A stretch of DNA of 64,000 nucleotides. It comes from Acinetobacter sp. WCHA45. Its GTDB lineage: Bacteria > Pseudomonadota > Gammaproteobacteria > Pseudomonadales > Moraxellaceae. The stretch is taken from positions 124,001-188,000 of the forward strand of contig NZ_CP028561.1 in assembly GCF_002165255.2 (NCBI RefSeq), in the 5' to 3' direction. The position numbers and the translations under genes were made by a program. The notes under the pieces are model-generated. The model saw only the letters and a list, made by a program, of their open reading frames with translations. It did no database searches and was not told the DNA's origin. Shown here piece after piece: positions 19,775-28,654 of this stretch (position 1 is its first letter; each line of letters starts with the position of its first letter).

Positions 19775-20428
19775 ATGAATGATGTCATTAAAGACCTGAG
19801 TGAACTTCGTTTAAGTTATGAACAAGGTGAGTTACACGAATCCCAGATCAGTGTAAATCCCCATGAGCAATTCTTGAGTTGGTTCAATCATGCACTCACT
19901 GCTCAATTACATGAACCGTATGCGATGTCTTTGGCGACAGCAAATGCTCAAGGTCGGCCACACGTGCGAACCGTTTTGTTACGTGGTGCAACAGAAGCTG
20001 GTTATGATTTTTACACCAATTATGATAGTCAGAAAGGATTAGACCTTGCGGAAAATCCTTATGCTGAACTTTTATTTTACTGGCCGAGTTTAGAACGTCA
20101 GGTACGTATCGGTGGTCAGGTTTCCAAGATTTCAGAACAGGAATCGACGGATTATTACCATAAGCGTCCACGTGATAGTCAGATTGCAGCACATATTAGT
20201 ACACCACAAAGTGGTGTTATTGAAAGCCGTGAGTTACTGCAACAGCGTTTTCAAAACTTACAAAACCAAGTACATGAAACTGAGTTGGATAAACCCGAAT
20301 TTTGGGGTGGTTATCGTTTAGATGCAGATTATTATGAATTCTGGCAAGGACGACCAAACCGTTTACATGACCGTTTAAGTTATGAAAAACAAAATGGACT
20401 TTGGATTATTCAACGCTTGATGCCATAA
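19775..20428 (+). CDS. pdxH: Pyridoxamine 5'-phosphate oxidase
   Basis: PdxH is the FMN-dependent oxidase that makes pyridoxal 5'-phosphate from PNP or PMP. The 217-residue length and the family motifs are present: RPHVRTVLLRG (FMN/PLP contacts), YDFYTNYDSQKGLDLAENP, FYWPSLERQVRIGG, YYHKRPRDSQIAAHIS (substrate site) and the C-terminal FWQGRPNRLHDRLSYE with the conserved R-x-x-R-x-H-D-R arrangement. It lies between glmM and recJ with a strong AAGGAGAGTAATA leader. The stop TAA directly abuts the ATG of recJ, implying translational coupling. Confidence 0.96.
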   Translation: MNDVIKDLSELRLSYEQGELHESQISVNPHEQFLSWFNHALTAQLHEPYAMSLATANAQGRPHVRTVLLRGATEAGYDFYTNYDSQKGLDLAENPYAELLFYWPSLERQVRIGGQVSKISEQESTDYYHKRPRDSQIAAHISTPQSGVIESRELLQQRFQNLQNQVHETELDKPEFWGGYRLDADYYEFWQGRPNRLHDRLSYEKQNGLWIIQRLMP

Positions 20429-22129
20429 ATGACAATGATTCAAATTCAACAAAGACCATTTTTGACACGCCCTGAACAATTTCAGGGCGTGCCTACGTTT
20501 ATTGCTGAAATATTGGCACGACGTGGCGTTCAGTCTAAACAGGAACTTGAGCTTAAACTCAAGCATCTGCTTGCACCCAGTCTCAAGGGACTGGACACGG
20601 CGGTTGAACTGATCGATCAGGCGATTGACCAGCAGCAGAAGATTGTCATTATTGGCGATTATGATGCCGATGGTGCGACCAGTACCGCCCTGATGGTGTT
20701 AGTGTTGCAAGAGATGGGTGCGGTGGTTGAATATTTAGTGCCTGATCGCTTTAAGTACGGTTATGGCTTAACCCCTAAAATTGCTGAGTTGGCAAAGCAA
20801 AGCTATCAGCCAGATCTTTTGATTACTGTAGATAATGGTATATCGAGTCATGCAGGGGTGGAGACTGCTCAAACTTTGGGTATGCAGGTCATTATTACCG
20901 ACCACCACCTGACGACCAAACCAACTCCATCCGCAGAGGCGGTGGTGAATCCTAACCAGTTGGGCTGTGACTTTCCAAGCAAAGCATTGGCTGGGGTTGG
21001 GGTGGCATTTTATGTGCTGGCAAAGTTAGCCAGTTACCGCGCTCAGCAGGGAAAAAGTACCAGTAAAGTCACTCAGTATTTAGATTTGGTTGCGTTGGGA
21101 ACTTATGCTGATGTTGCATCGCTTGATTATAATAACCGTATTTTAGTGGATGCTGGCTTAAAACGAATTCAGCAACATCAATGTCGTGCAGGAATTTTAG
21201 CATTATTGGATATTGCAAAACGAGACGCTGCAAGTTTACGCGCTCAAGATTTAGGTTTCGTGCTCGGCCCTCGAATTAATGCGGCTGGTCGTATGGAGAG
21301 CATGCGAATAGGTATTGAGTGTTTATTGGCTCCAGATCTAGAAACAGCTTATCCAATTGCACAGCAGCTCAATCAACTGAATGTAGAACGTCGTCAAGTT
21401 GAAGCTGAGATGAAACAGCAAGCGATCAGTGCATTACAGCATGTGCAGCTACAGGCAGATTCTTTACCTGCTGCACTGGTGATGTTTGATGAACAGTGGC
21501 ATCAAGGGGTAATAGGGATTGTAGCTGGGCGTCTAAAGGAACAGTTTCACCGACCAAGTTTAGTATTTGCTCCTGATGAAGATGGGATACATATTAAAGG
21601 CTCTGCGCGTTCGATTGAAGGTGTTCATATTCGCGATACTATTGAGCAAGTCGCAGAACAATACCCACATTTAGTTAGCCATTTTGGTGGTCATGCCGCA
21701 GCAGCAGGTTTGACCTTAAAAAAAGATAATTTTGATGAATTTAAAACAGTTTTTATTCAATCAATTGCTGAAATGGATGAAAATTTATTCCAAGCGACTC
21801 TATGGACAGATGGTGAGTTAACTGATGCTAGTTTACATCTTGAAACGCTAGACTGGATTGATCGGCTAGGTCCTTGGGGACAAAAATTTCCAATTCCTCA
21901 ATTTGAGGGAAGATTTAAAGTGATGGATTATCGCTGGTTGAAAGACCAGCATTTAAAGCTAAAGCTGGCACTCGGACAGCAAGTTGTAGATGCGATTGTC
22001 TTTAATGCGGCAGATCGTTTTGAGTTCAATCCGATGCTTGGCTATGTTGACCTAGTGTATACGCTGGAGCGTAACGTTTTTAATGGCAATACGAGTCTGC
22101 AATTGCAAATATCACATCTCGCACAATAA
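20429..22129 (+). CDS. recJ: Single-stranded-DNA-specific exonuclease RecJ
   Basis: RecJ is the 5'-to-3' ssDNA exonuclease of RecF-pathway recombination and repair. The 566-residue protein has the DHH-family metal motifs: VIIGDYDADGATSTALM (motif I/II), LLITVDNGISS, VIITDHHLT (the DHH motif) and the LGPRINAAGRME segment. The DHHA1 RNA/DNA-binding part includes VVIGIVAGRLKE-like residues (HQGVIGIVAGRLKEQFHRP) and the SHFGGHAAAAGLTL motif, followed by the OB-fold. The ATG at 20429 immediately follows the pdxH stop; an in-frame ATG two codons later is an alternative. A bidirectional terminator separates it from the convergent porin gene. Confidence 0.96.
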   Translation: MTMIQIQQRPFLTRPEQFQGVPTFIAEILARRGVQSKQELELKLKHLLAPSLKGLDTAVELIDQAIDQQQKIVIIGDYDADGATSTALMVLVLQEMGAVVEYLVPDRFKYGYGLTPKIAELAKQSYQPDLLITVDNGISSHAGVETAQTLGMQVIITDHHLTTKPTPSAEAVVNPNQLGCDFPSKALAGVGVAFYVLAKLASYRAQQGKSTSKVTQYLDLVALGTYADVASLDYNNRILVDAGLKRIQQHQCRAGILALLDIAKRDAASLRAQDLGFVLGPRINAAGRMESMRIGIECLLAPDLETAYPIAQQLNQLNVERRQVEAEMKQQAISALQHVQLQADSLPAALVMFDEQWHQGVIGIVAGRLKEQFHRPSLVFAPDEDGIHIKGSARSIEGVHIRDTIEQVAEQYPHLVSHFGGHAAAAGLTLKKDNFDEFKTVFIQSIAEMDENLFQATLWTDGELTDASLHLETLDWIDRLGPWGQKFPIPQFEGRFKVMDYRWLKDQHLKLKLALGQQVVDAIVFNAADRFEFNPMLGYVDLVYTLERNVFNGNTSLQLQISHLAQ

Positions 22130-22160
22130 AAAATCCGCTCAGTAGAGCGGATTTTTTATC
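22128..22160. terminator. Bidirectional terminator between recJ and porin gene
   Basis: AAAAAATCCGCT and AGCGGATTTTTT arms, with a CAGTAG-type loop. A-run on the left and T-run on the right let it serve both converging genes. Confidence 0.85.
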
Positions 22161-22172
22161 TAGCATAATTGC

Positions 22173-22940
22173 TTAGAAGCGGTATGCACCACGGATACCA
22201 TAGGTATTATAGTCATCACCAAAACCAACACGACCTTCTAAGCTCACTTGTTGATTCAGGAATTTCTTCGCAGAGATACCCCATTCATCACGATTTGTTA
22301 GGTCGTTATTGTAATAATCTGCACCAACACTCAGTGTTTTATCTAGATAGTAGTCACCTTTAACACGGTATTCATCTAAATCACCAAATGCGCCATAAGC
22401 TTCTAAGTTGACATCTTTCCCACCAACTTGAGTGACATATTTAGCACGTACAGTTGGATCAGCGCCGTCTTTACCATTTTTCTCGTCGTAACCTTTCACA
22501 CCTAATGCAAGTAATAAGCCTGGAGCAGGTAAGTAACCAACTTCTGCGCCGTAGGTTGTTACTTTTTGATCGATGGCAGTATTGTCTACTTCACGCTCAC
22601 TACGACCGACATTACCACTTAAATAGAAATCACTATTTGGTACGAAATATTCAACACCTGCGCCATAGTTTGTATCTTTTACGCCACTATTGTCGGCATA
22701 GTTAACATTGGCTTTCACGTTGCTAGCACGGTTTAAGAACGCTGCTTCTGCAAGTGGTGCATTACGTGTTTGGACTGGATTGAAATAATAAGTCCCATCC
22801 ACACCAAAATTGTTTGTGCTATCAAAATCGTCCCAATCTGTATAGGTATATGAACCACCCACTTCAGCTTGATACGCATGAGCAGTGCCTGTTACTGCAA
22901 TCGCAGATAAAAGTGCTGATGCTATTGCTAATTTTTTCAT
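22173..22940 (-). CDS. Small outer-membrane 'putative porin' of the Acinetobacter type
   Basis: A 255-residue predicted outer-membrane protein. Residues 1-22 are a signal peptide (MKKLAIASALLSAIAVTGTAHA). The mature part begins YQAEVGGSYTYTDWDD and continues as alternating amphipathic strands with aromatic girdles, and the last residue is phenylalanine (IRGAYRF), the usual recognition signal for the BAM complex. Fourteen to sixteen short strands are plausible. The family is common in Acinetobacter and annotated as putative porin; substrate is unknown. The frame is open 10 codons further upstream but the signal peptide fixes the start at 22940, which has a GGGG element before it. A truncated relative lies at 37443-38091. 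Confidence 0.8.
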   Translation of the reverse strand: MKKLAIASALLSAIAVTGTAHAYQAEVGGSYTYTDWDDFDSTNNFGVDGTYYFNPVQTRNAPLAEAAFLNRASNVKANVNYADNSGVKDTNYGAGVEYFVPNSDFYLSGNVGRSEREVDNTAIDQKVTTYGAEVGYLPAPGLLLALGVKGYDEKNGKDGADPTVRAKYVTQVGGKDVNLEAYGAFGDLDEYRVKGDYYLDKTLSVGADYYNNDLTNRDEWGISAKKFLNQQVSLEGRVGFGDDYNTYGIRGAYRF

Positions 22941-23328
22941 GGTTATGCCCCTGTTGAGATAATGAACCAAATGAATATTAATTACACTTTTTGTTACAAC
23001 TTTTAGTCTAGAGAAAATTATTTAATCGTCAATCTTAAGAAAGTAACTGCACGGTACAAACGTAGATAAAATGTAAATTTTAATTAGTATGTAATTGATT
23101 TTAAATAAAAAATATTAGTGTTTTGATTTATTAAAACTTAGGATGGATTGTGTTTATTCGTATTTTTAGTGTAATCAGAGTCAGTTTTAAACATGAAATT
23201 ATATAAGCAAAATACATTTCCATGTATCGGATGAACTGCTGAATTTAGTTAAAAATACATGGCTGTGTCGCACAAACCAGTTATGTTAAAATATGAGATT
23301 GAGTGAAAAATATTGTGAGAAAATACGC
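22941..23328. other. Divergent AT-rich promoter region, porin / prfB
   Basis: No gene is visible in these 388 bases. The stretch should contain the promoters of the minus-strand porin and the plus-strand prfB. A short inverted element, ACATTTCCATGT, occurs at about 23213-23224 and ATACATGG recurs near 23255. I see no convincing consensus -35/-10 pair. Confidence 0.5.
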
Positions 23329-24424
23329 GTGGAAATTAATCCGTACTTAGTCCAATTGAAAGATTTATCTGATCGTAGCCAAACACTACGGGGGTATCTT
23401 TGACTACGATCTAAAGGCTGAGCGTTTAGAAGAAGTTTTAAGAGAACTAGAAGACCCAACGATTTGGAATGATCAGAGTCGTGCGCAAGCGATTGCGAAA
23501 GAAAAGGGCAGTTTAGAAAATACTTTAGGTGTATTTGATCGTCTTGCAGAGCAGCTAGATGATGCTAAAGCGATGCTTGATTTGGCTGTAGAAGCTGATG
23601 ATGAAACTTTACTAGAAGATGTTCAGGCTGAACTTGATAGTGCTGAACAGGCTTTAGGTAACTTAGAATTCCGCCGCATGTTTAGTAATCCAATGGATCC
23701 AAATCCCTGTTTCCTTGAAATCCAATCAGGTTCTGGTGGTACGGAAGCACAAGACTGGGCATCGATGTTACTGCGGATGTATCTGCGTTGGATCGAACGT
23801 CATGGCTTTAAAGCTGAATTGATGGAAGTGTCTGACGGCGATGTAGCGGGAATTAAATCCGCAACCATCCGTGTCGATGGCGAGTTTGCTTATGGCTGGT
23901 TACGTACCGAAAGTGGCGTACACCGTTTAGTGCGTAAGTCACCATTTGACAGTAATAACAACCGTCATACCTCATTCTCGGCAGTATTTATCTCACCTGA
24001 GATTGATGACAATATCGAAATTGATATTAATCCATCGGATGTCCGTACCGATACTTACCGTGCTTCGGGTGCGGGTGGTCAGCACATTAACAAAACCGAT
24101 TCGGCAGTTCGTCTCACTCACGCACCAACAGGTATCGTGGTGGCATGTCAGAACCAACGTTCACAGCATGCGAACCGTGACCATGCATGGAAACAGTTAC
24201 GTGCCAAACTCTATGAGTTAGAGATGAGCAAACGTAATGAAGCAGCTCAAGCATTGGAAGACTCGAAGTCAGATATTGGTTGGGGCAGTCAGATTCGTTC
24301 TTATGTCCTAGATGATTCACGTATTAAAGATTTGCGTACAGGGATTGAAAATTCAAACACCAAAGCCGTGCTTGATGGTGATTTGGATAAGTTCATTGAA
24401 GCAAGTTTAAAGCAAGGTCTATAA
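23329..24424 (+). CDS. prfB: Peptide chain release factor 2, +1 programmed frameshift
   Basis: RF2 reads UGA and UAA stops. The first 24 codons (from GTG at 23329, matching the E. coli N-terminus MFEINP) end in an in-frame TGA at 23401; translation must slip +1 after CTT to continue as [12 protein letters not shown], giving about 364 residues, the expected length. The anticodon-like tripeptide SPF occurs in [15 protein letters not shown] and the catalytic GGQ in [18 protein letters not shown]. An in-frame ATG at 23293 could add 12 residues but lacks homology to the family start. Regulation is through the frameshift itself: scarce RF2 leaves TGA undecoded and favours slippage. A REP-like hairpin follows the stop. 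Confidence 0.95.
23387..23403 (+). promoter_or_regulatory. RF2 programmed frameshift site
   Basis: The sequence CGGGGGTATCTTTGAC contains the internal Shine-Dalgarno-like GGGGG, the CTT slippery codon and the in-frame TGA stop at 23401-23403 with a following C, the classical poor-termination context. The frame resumes at GAC, 23402. Confidence 0.95.
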
Positions 24425-24432
24425 ATCTCTTG

Positions 24433-24465
24433 CCCTCTCCCTAGCCTTATCCTGTCAGGAGAGGG
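24433..24465. repeat. REP-like inverted repeat after prfB
   Basis: CCCTCTCC at 24433-24440 and GGAGAGGG at 24458-24465 form a perfect 8-bp stem around 17 bases (CTAGCCTTATCCTGTCA). The CCCTCTCC...CAGGAGAGGG pattern is of the dispersed intergenic repeat kind seen in gammaproteobacterial genomes. It lacks a T-run but may still protect or end the prfB mRNA. Confidence 0.5.
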
Positions 24466-24588
24466 AATACTCGAATTTAAAGTGTGAGAAAAAGTCTCCT
24501 ATTCTTGAGCGGATGGAGACTTTATTCAATGAAAACAAATATATCAAAGTGGCTTCGTTCAGCATTGTTTAGTTAATCGAAAAAATAG

Positions 24589-24621
24589 GATATTAATATC
24601 GAAAAAAACAGATATTAATAT
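24589..24621. promoter_or_regulatory. Twin operator-like palindromes upstream of ArsR gene
   Basis: GATATTAATATC at 24589-24600 is a perfect 12-bp palindrome, and GATATTAATAT recurs at 24611-24621, 22 bases centre to centre, about two helical turns. A further CGATATACT follows at about 24631 and doubles as a plausible -10. The placement fits an autoregulated ArsR/SmtB-family repressor. Binding is inferred, not shown. Confidence 0.6.
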
Positions 24622-24690
24622 TTAAAAAATACGATATACTGGGTTTAGGTGCTGAACAAAGTTTTGCCGCTTGATCAACATGGTGAGTCT

Positions 24691-24993
24691 ATGGATATTG
24701 ACATTATTAGCAAAGCCTTAGCCAATCCATTACGCCGACAGATTTTGCAGTGGCTGAAACAGCCTGAGCAATTTTTACCGGTGCAGGAATGTGGTGGCAG
24801 TTTTGAACGAGGCGTATGTGCGGGTCATATTGAACGTCTAGGCAAAGTTGCACAATCAACCATGTCAAATCATTTGTCTGTGTTACAGCAGGCAGGTTTG
24901 ATTCAGGTTGAGAAATATGGGCAGTGGTCCTATTTCACCAGAAATGAAGCTTTGATTCAGCAATATATCGAACATTTAAAACAAACACTTTAA
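24691..24993 (+). CDS. ArsR-family transcriptional regulator
   Basis: A 100-residue winged-helix regulator of the ArsR/SmtB type: ISKALANPLRRQILQWL opens the domain, and QSTMSNHLSVLQQAGLIQVEKYGQWSYFTRNEA forms the recognition helix and wing (quoted in part: STMSNHLSVLQQAGLI). Cysteines occur at VQECGGSFERGVCAGH, so a thiol- or metal-sensing role is possible, but the canonical ELCVC motif on the recognition helix is absent. An open frame extends to a GTG at 24649; the ATG at 24691 after GGTGAG is preferred. The ene-reductase gene starts 26 bp downstream, so it likely controls that gene and itself through the palindromes at 24589-24621. Confidence 0.85.
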   Translation: MDIDIISKALANPLRRQILQWLKQPEQFLPVQECGGSFERGVCAGHIERLGKVAQSTMSNHLSVLQQAGLIQVEKYGQWSYFTRNEALIQQYIEHLKQTL

Positions 24994-25019
24994 CTGAATA
25001 AGTGTAAATTGAGGCGATC

Positions 25020-26072
25020 ATGGCTGGACTAAATTCTGCGTTACAAGTGGGTGATTTTACGATTAAAAACCGTTTGGTTTTATCACCTTTGACGAGAGCT
25101 CGTAGTGGTGTTGAGCGTATTCCAAACGATTTAATGGTGGAATACTATCAACAACGTGCCAATGCGGGCTTAATTATCACTGAAGCGACGGTGATTAGTC
25201 CGAAAGCTGCTGGCTACGCCAATACGCCAGGCTTATGGTCACAAGAACAAGCTCAAGCGTGGAACAAAATTGTTGAAGCAGTGCATGCGCAAGGTTCAAA
25301 GATTGTGGTTCAGCTATGGCATGTCGGTCGTATTTCGCACCCTGATTTATTGGACGGTGATACGCCTGTAGCACCTAGTGCCATTCGACCCGCAGGTGAG
25401 GTCAGCTTACTGCGTCCGAAACGTGCTTATGTGACCCCTCGTGCTTTATCGCATGAAGAAATCCAAGAAATCGTCGCACAATATAAACATGCGGCTGAGT
25501 TAGCGAAAGCAGCAGGTTTTGATGGTGTTGAGTTGCATGCAGCCAATGGTTACCTGATCGATCAGTTCCTGCAAAGTAGCACCAATATTCGTGATGATGA
25601 GTATGGTGGTTCAATTGAAAACCGCGCGCGCTTGTTGTTGCAAATTGTGGATGCCTTTATTGAGGTATGGGGTGCAGGTCGGGTGGGTGTGCATTTGGCA
25701 CCGCGTGGTGATTCACATGACATGGGTGATGATAATCCACTCGCGACTTTTGGTTATGTGGTTGAACAACTGGATCAGCGCAATGTGGCCTTTATCTTTA
25801 CCCGTGAATATGAAGCAGAAGACAGCTTATTGCCAAAACTCCGCCCTAAATTCAAAGGGGTGTGGATTGCTAACGAGAAATTAACACCAGCTTCAGCAAA
25901 ACAAATTTTAAAAACTGAGCAAGCAGATGCCGTGGCATTTGGATTAGCTTATATTGCCAATCCAGATCTATTAGAACGTTTGGAACATGATTTGCCTTTA
26001 AATCAGGTTCAATTTGATACTTTATATGGTGCAGGTGCAGAAGGTTATACCGATTATCCTACCTTTGAATAG
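25020..26072 (+). CDS. Old-yellow-enzyme family alkene reductase (NemA-like)
   Basis: A 350-residue FMN-dependent ene-reductase of the old yellow enzyme family. The N-terminal KNRLVLSPLTRARS segment (FMN binding), VVQLWHVGRISHPDLL (with the substrate-binding region), and GFDGVELHAANGYLIDQFLQSSTNIRDDEYGGSIENRAR (quoted in part: DGVELHAANGYLIDQFL) mark a complete TIM barrel. Related enzymes reduce activated alkenes, maleimides, nitrate esters or other electrophiles with NADPH. Pairing with a cysteine-containing ArsR regulator fits induction by an electrophile. The C-terminal part keeps AFGLAYIANPDLLERL, the second phosphate-binding segment. The exact substrate is unknown. Confidence 0.88.
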   Translation: MAGLNSALQVGDFTIKNRLVLSPLTRARSGVERIPNDLMVEYYQQRANAGLIITEATVISPKAAGYANTPGLWSQEQAQAWNKIVEAVHAQGSKIVVQLWHVGRISHPDLLDGDTPVAPSAIRPAGEVSLLRPKRAYVTPRALSHEEIQEIVAQYKHAAELAKAAGFDGVELHAANGYLIDQFLQSSTNIRDDEYGGSIENRARLLLQIVDAFIEVWGAGRVGVHLAPRGDSHDMGDDNPLATFGYVVEQLDQRNVAFIFTREYEAEDSLLPKLRPKFKGVWIANEKLTPASAKQILKTEQADAVAFGLAYIANPDLLERLEHDLPLNQVQFDTLYGAGAEGYTDYPTFE

Positions 26073-26166
26073 TTGGAAGCCTAAGCAACCTGTGCTGGAT
26101 AAAAATAATCTGAACTGAACTCAGATGAAAGATCAAGCGGATCATTAGCCGCTTGATTTTTTACTT

Positions 26167-27183
26167 TTAAGACTTAATTTGCTGTACTGCCTGTTCACTT
26201 CGATTCTTATAAAAATCCAGAATCACATTGGAAAAATCATGCACCATCAATTGTGCAATCTGATTGGCATAAAAATTGACTTCGGTGCTAATTCGATAAT
26301 CAATTTTTAGTGTGAGCTTAGTTTGCTGATCATTGATTGGTGTCAATTCAAACGAGGTATATCGAAGATCAAAATATTTCCCTCCAATGCTGACATGATC
26401 ATCTAGCGCGCCTTGAGGAATGGAGGTTGGGGAGAAACGATAGGTCCAACTGAGATATTGATTAGGTTTGGATTGTTGAATAATTTCCTCAAAATGAATA
26501 TTTTTTTGCCAAGTTGAATATCGGATCAATCCTTCATTCATCGGTTTAGTCAACCCCGAAACAGGATAAGGCACACCAATGCTGTATAACACACTCGGTT
26601 TAAATTCATGTGGTTGAATATTGTCGGCATGATTGAGTTGTTGCCAAATGACCTTGGCAGGAGCATTGATCAGAACACTGCGATCAACATGATCATAATG
26701 CAGTTGGGTTTTCTCAGGGATAGGCAGCAGAATAAATGGTAATAATACGAGGCTATAAATGCCCTTATTCGGTTTCCATATTTTGTAACACAGCCCTTTC
26801 ATGAATAAAGCGCCAATCAGTATACCGCCCAATAAAATCGGGGTCATAATTACAACGCAAATAGCACCTTCATGTAGTACAACAATCGAGAACAATAAGA
26901 GCAAAACGAGGAAAATAATAATCACTTTAAAACTTTGTATAAATGAAACAGCCTTTCGGTAATTCTGGATATATACAATCAGTGCGCCAATAATAAAGGG
27001 AACCACAAGTAAAAAACTGGCTTTCATTAATGCGCCTAAGTGACTGGCTAGAAGCGCCCATAAGCAGCACAGTAACGCTAGAATTAAAAAAGGGAGAATA
27101 ATTTGAAATGGATGACGAGGTAGATATTCTTGTGTTGTTTCATCAGAAGGTTGCTTTATTTGTTTGAACCAATCAGGCTGCAT
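26167..27183 (-). CDS. Membrane protein with SRPBCC-like C-terminal domain
   Basis: A 338-residue protein of uncertain function. The N-terminal half holds about five hydrophobic segments (for example FQIILPFLILALLCCLWALL, ASFLLVVPFIIGALIVYIQ, VIIIFLVLLLLFSIVVL). The C-terminal half, from about residue 165, reads like a START/SRPBCC lipid- or ligand-binding fold: VDRSVLINAPAKVIWQQLNH opens it as in polyketide-cyclase-type proteins, and the segment ending KIDYRISTEVNFYANQIAQL closes it. A TTG four codons upstream is possible, but the ATG at 27183 after GAGA is favoured. It is divergent from waaA. I recognise the fold, not a named family. Confidence 0.6.
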   Translation of the reverse strand: MQPDWFKQIKQPSDETTQEYLPRHPFQIILPFLILALLCCLWALLASHLGALMKASFLLVVPFIIGALIVYIQNYRKAVSFIQSFKVIIIFLVLLLLFSIVVLHEGAICVVIMTPILLGGILIGALFMKGLCYKIWKPNKGIYSLVLLPFILLPIPEKTQLHYDHVDRSVLINAPAKVIWQQLNHADNIQPHEFKPSVLYSIGVPYPVSGLTKPMNEGLIRYSTWQKNIHFEEIIQQSKPNQYLSWTYRFSPTSIPQGALDDHVSIGGKYFDLRYTSFELTPINDQQTKLTLKIDYRISTEVNFYANQIAQLMVHDFSNVILDFYKNRSEQAVQQIKS

Positions 27184-27280
27184 TGTTTTTCTCAAAATGG
27201 ATTATTCTTTGTTCTAAGATATCATTTTTCTTTATAAAGAAATATTTAATCAAAGTGCAACATACAATAATCAATTGTCA

Positions 27281-28654
27281 ATGCATATGAAACTTCCGCA
27301 TAATGAGCTGAAATCAAATTCTAAATTATGGTCTAGGATGGCGCAGCAAAACGCAGTACAGCAAACACCATTTTGGTATAACTTTTTACTGATATGTCTC
27401 AAGCCTTTATACCGTTGGAAAATTAAACAACGGGCTGAAAGTGATGCACTATTTCAGCAAGAGTGTCTAGAGCGTTTTGGACCATTTCAGCCCCCTAAAA
27501 ATTTAAATACGATTTGGTTTCATGTGGTATCGGTTGGAGAAACGAATGCTGCTCAACCTCTGATTGAGCACTATCTAAAACTTGGACATTCAGTTTTAGT
27601 GACCAATACCACCAAGACAGGACAAGCCAGAGCCAAGAGTTTATTTTCCGAAAAATATCCGACACTTTTTCAGGCGGTCTATTTGCCTGTTGATCAAAAA
27701 CCATTACTGAAACAATTTTTTGAGTTGTATCAACCGAAACTTCTTGCTCTAGTTGAAACTGAAATTTGGCCAAACTTAATTGCCCAAGCGAAACAGCAAC
27801 AAATCCCATGTATCTTATTGAATGCTCGTCTTTCAGCAAAATCAGCCAAAGGTTATGGTAAAGTTCGTCGTTTAACACAGCCGATGTTGCAGCAACTCAC
27901 ATGGTTGTTAGCTCAGGACATCGCGACACAACAGCGTTATATGGATTTGGGGCTAGATCAAGCCAAGAGTCAGGTGGTGGGTAATATCAAGTTTGATATT
28001 GCAGCACCACAACACTATATCCAGCAGGCGGAACAGTTGAGACAGCAATGGCAATTGGCCGATCGTCAAGTGATTACCTTAGCTAGCACACATTCACCTG
28101 AAGAAGAAAATTTATTAAGACAATTACAACCACATTTAAATTCAAATCCAAATTTGCTCTGTATTGTGGTACCACGTCATCCTGAGCGTTTTGATGAGGT
28201 GTATAAAATTTGTCAAAGTTTAAATTTAAATACGCAACGCCGTAGTCTTAAACAGCCAATTCAAACTGATACACAGGTTTTTCTAGCCGATAGTATGGGT
28301 GAAATGTGGTTATGGTATGCACTCAGCCAAGCTTGTTTTGTTGGTGGTTCATTGAATGAGCCAGGTGGCGGACATAATATTTTAGAACCGATGGTTTTAG
28401 ATGTACCGACTGTGATTGGCCCACGCTATTTTAATTTCCAAAGTATCGTGGATGAGTTTGTAGCGGAACACGGAATTTTGATTGGAACAGATGCTGTACA
28501 AGTGGTACAGCAACTTTTGAGTTGTTTAGATGACCGAATACAGACTCAGCAATTGATTGAACAGGCCGAATTGGTTCTGCAACGAAATAAAGGCTCACTC
28601 CAAAAGCATATTCAATTGATTGATCATTATTTAGAATTTAAAGCTTTGTCATGA
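27281..28654 (+). CDS. waaA: 3-deoxy-D-manno-octulosonic acid (Kdo) transferase
   Basis: WaaA transfers Kdo from CMP-Kdo to the lipid A precursor at the inner membrane. The protein shows an N-terminal membrane anchor (WYNFLLICLKPLYRW), the WFHVVSVGETNAAQPLIEHY acceptor-binding motif with its conserved Glu, LLALVETEIWPNLIAQAKQQ, and in the C-terminal GT-B half VPRHPERFDEV, GSLNEPGGGHNILEPM and the GPRYFNF segment. The start is ambiguous: TTG 27275, ATG 27281 or 27287, and ATG 27338 are in frame and none has a strong Shine-Dalgarno. The family start nearest WYNFLL would favour 27338. Its stop overlaps the rsmE start by four bases (ATGA). Confidence 0.93.
   Translation: MHMKLPHNELKSNSKLWSRMAQQNAVQQTPFWYNFLLICLKPLYRWKIKQRAESDALFQQECLERFGPFQPPKNLNTIWFHVVSVGETNAAQPLIEHYLKLGHSVLVTNTTKTGQARAKSLFSEKYPTLFQAVYLPVDQKPLLKQFFELYQPKLLALVETEIWPNLIAQAKQQQIPCILLNARLSAKSAKGYGKVRRLTQPMLQQLTWLLAQDIATQQRYMDLGLDQAKSQVVGNIKFDIAAPQHYIQQAEQLRQQWQLADRQVITLASTHSPEEENLLRQLQPHLNSNPNLLCIVVPRHPERFDEVYKICQSLNLNTQRRSLKQPIQTDTQVFLADSMGEMWLWYALSQACFVGGSLNEPGGGHNILEPMVLDVPTVIGPRYFNFQSIVDEFVAEHGILIGTDAVQVVQQLLSCLDDRIQTQQLIEQAELVLQRNKGSLQKHIQLIDHYLEFKALS

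Noticed and set aside
23293..23328. Upstream ATG for prfB at 23293
   Set aside because: In frame, but the GTG at 23329 aligns with the family N-terminus (M-E-I-N-P) and gives the expected RF2 length.
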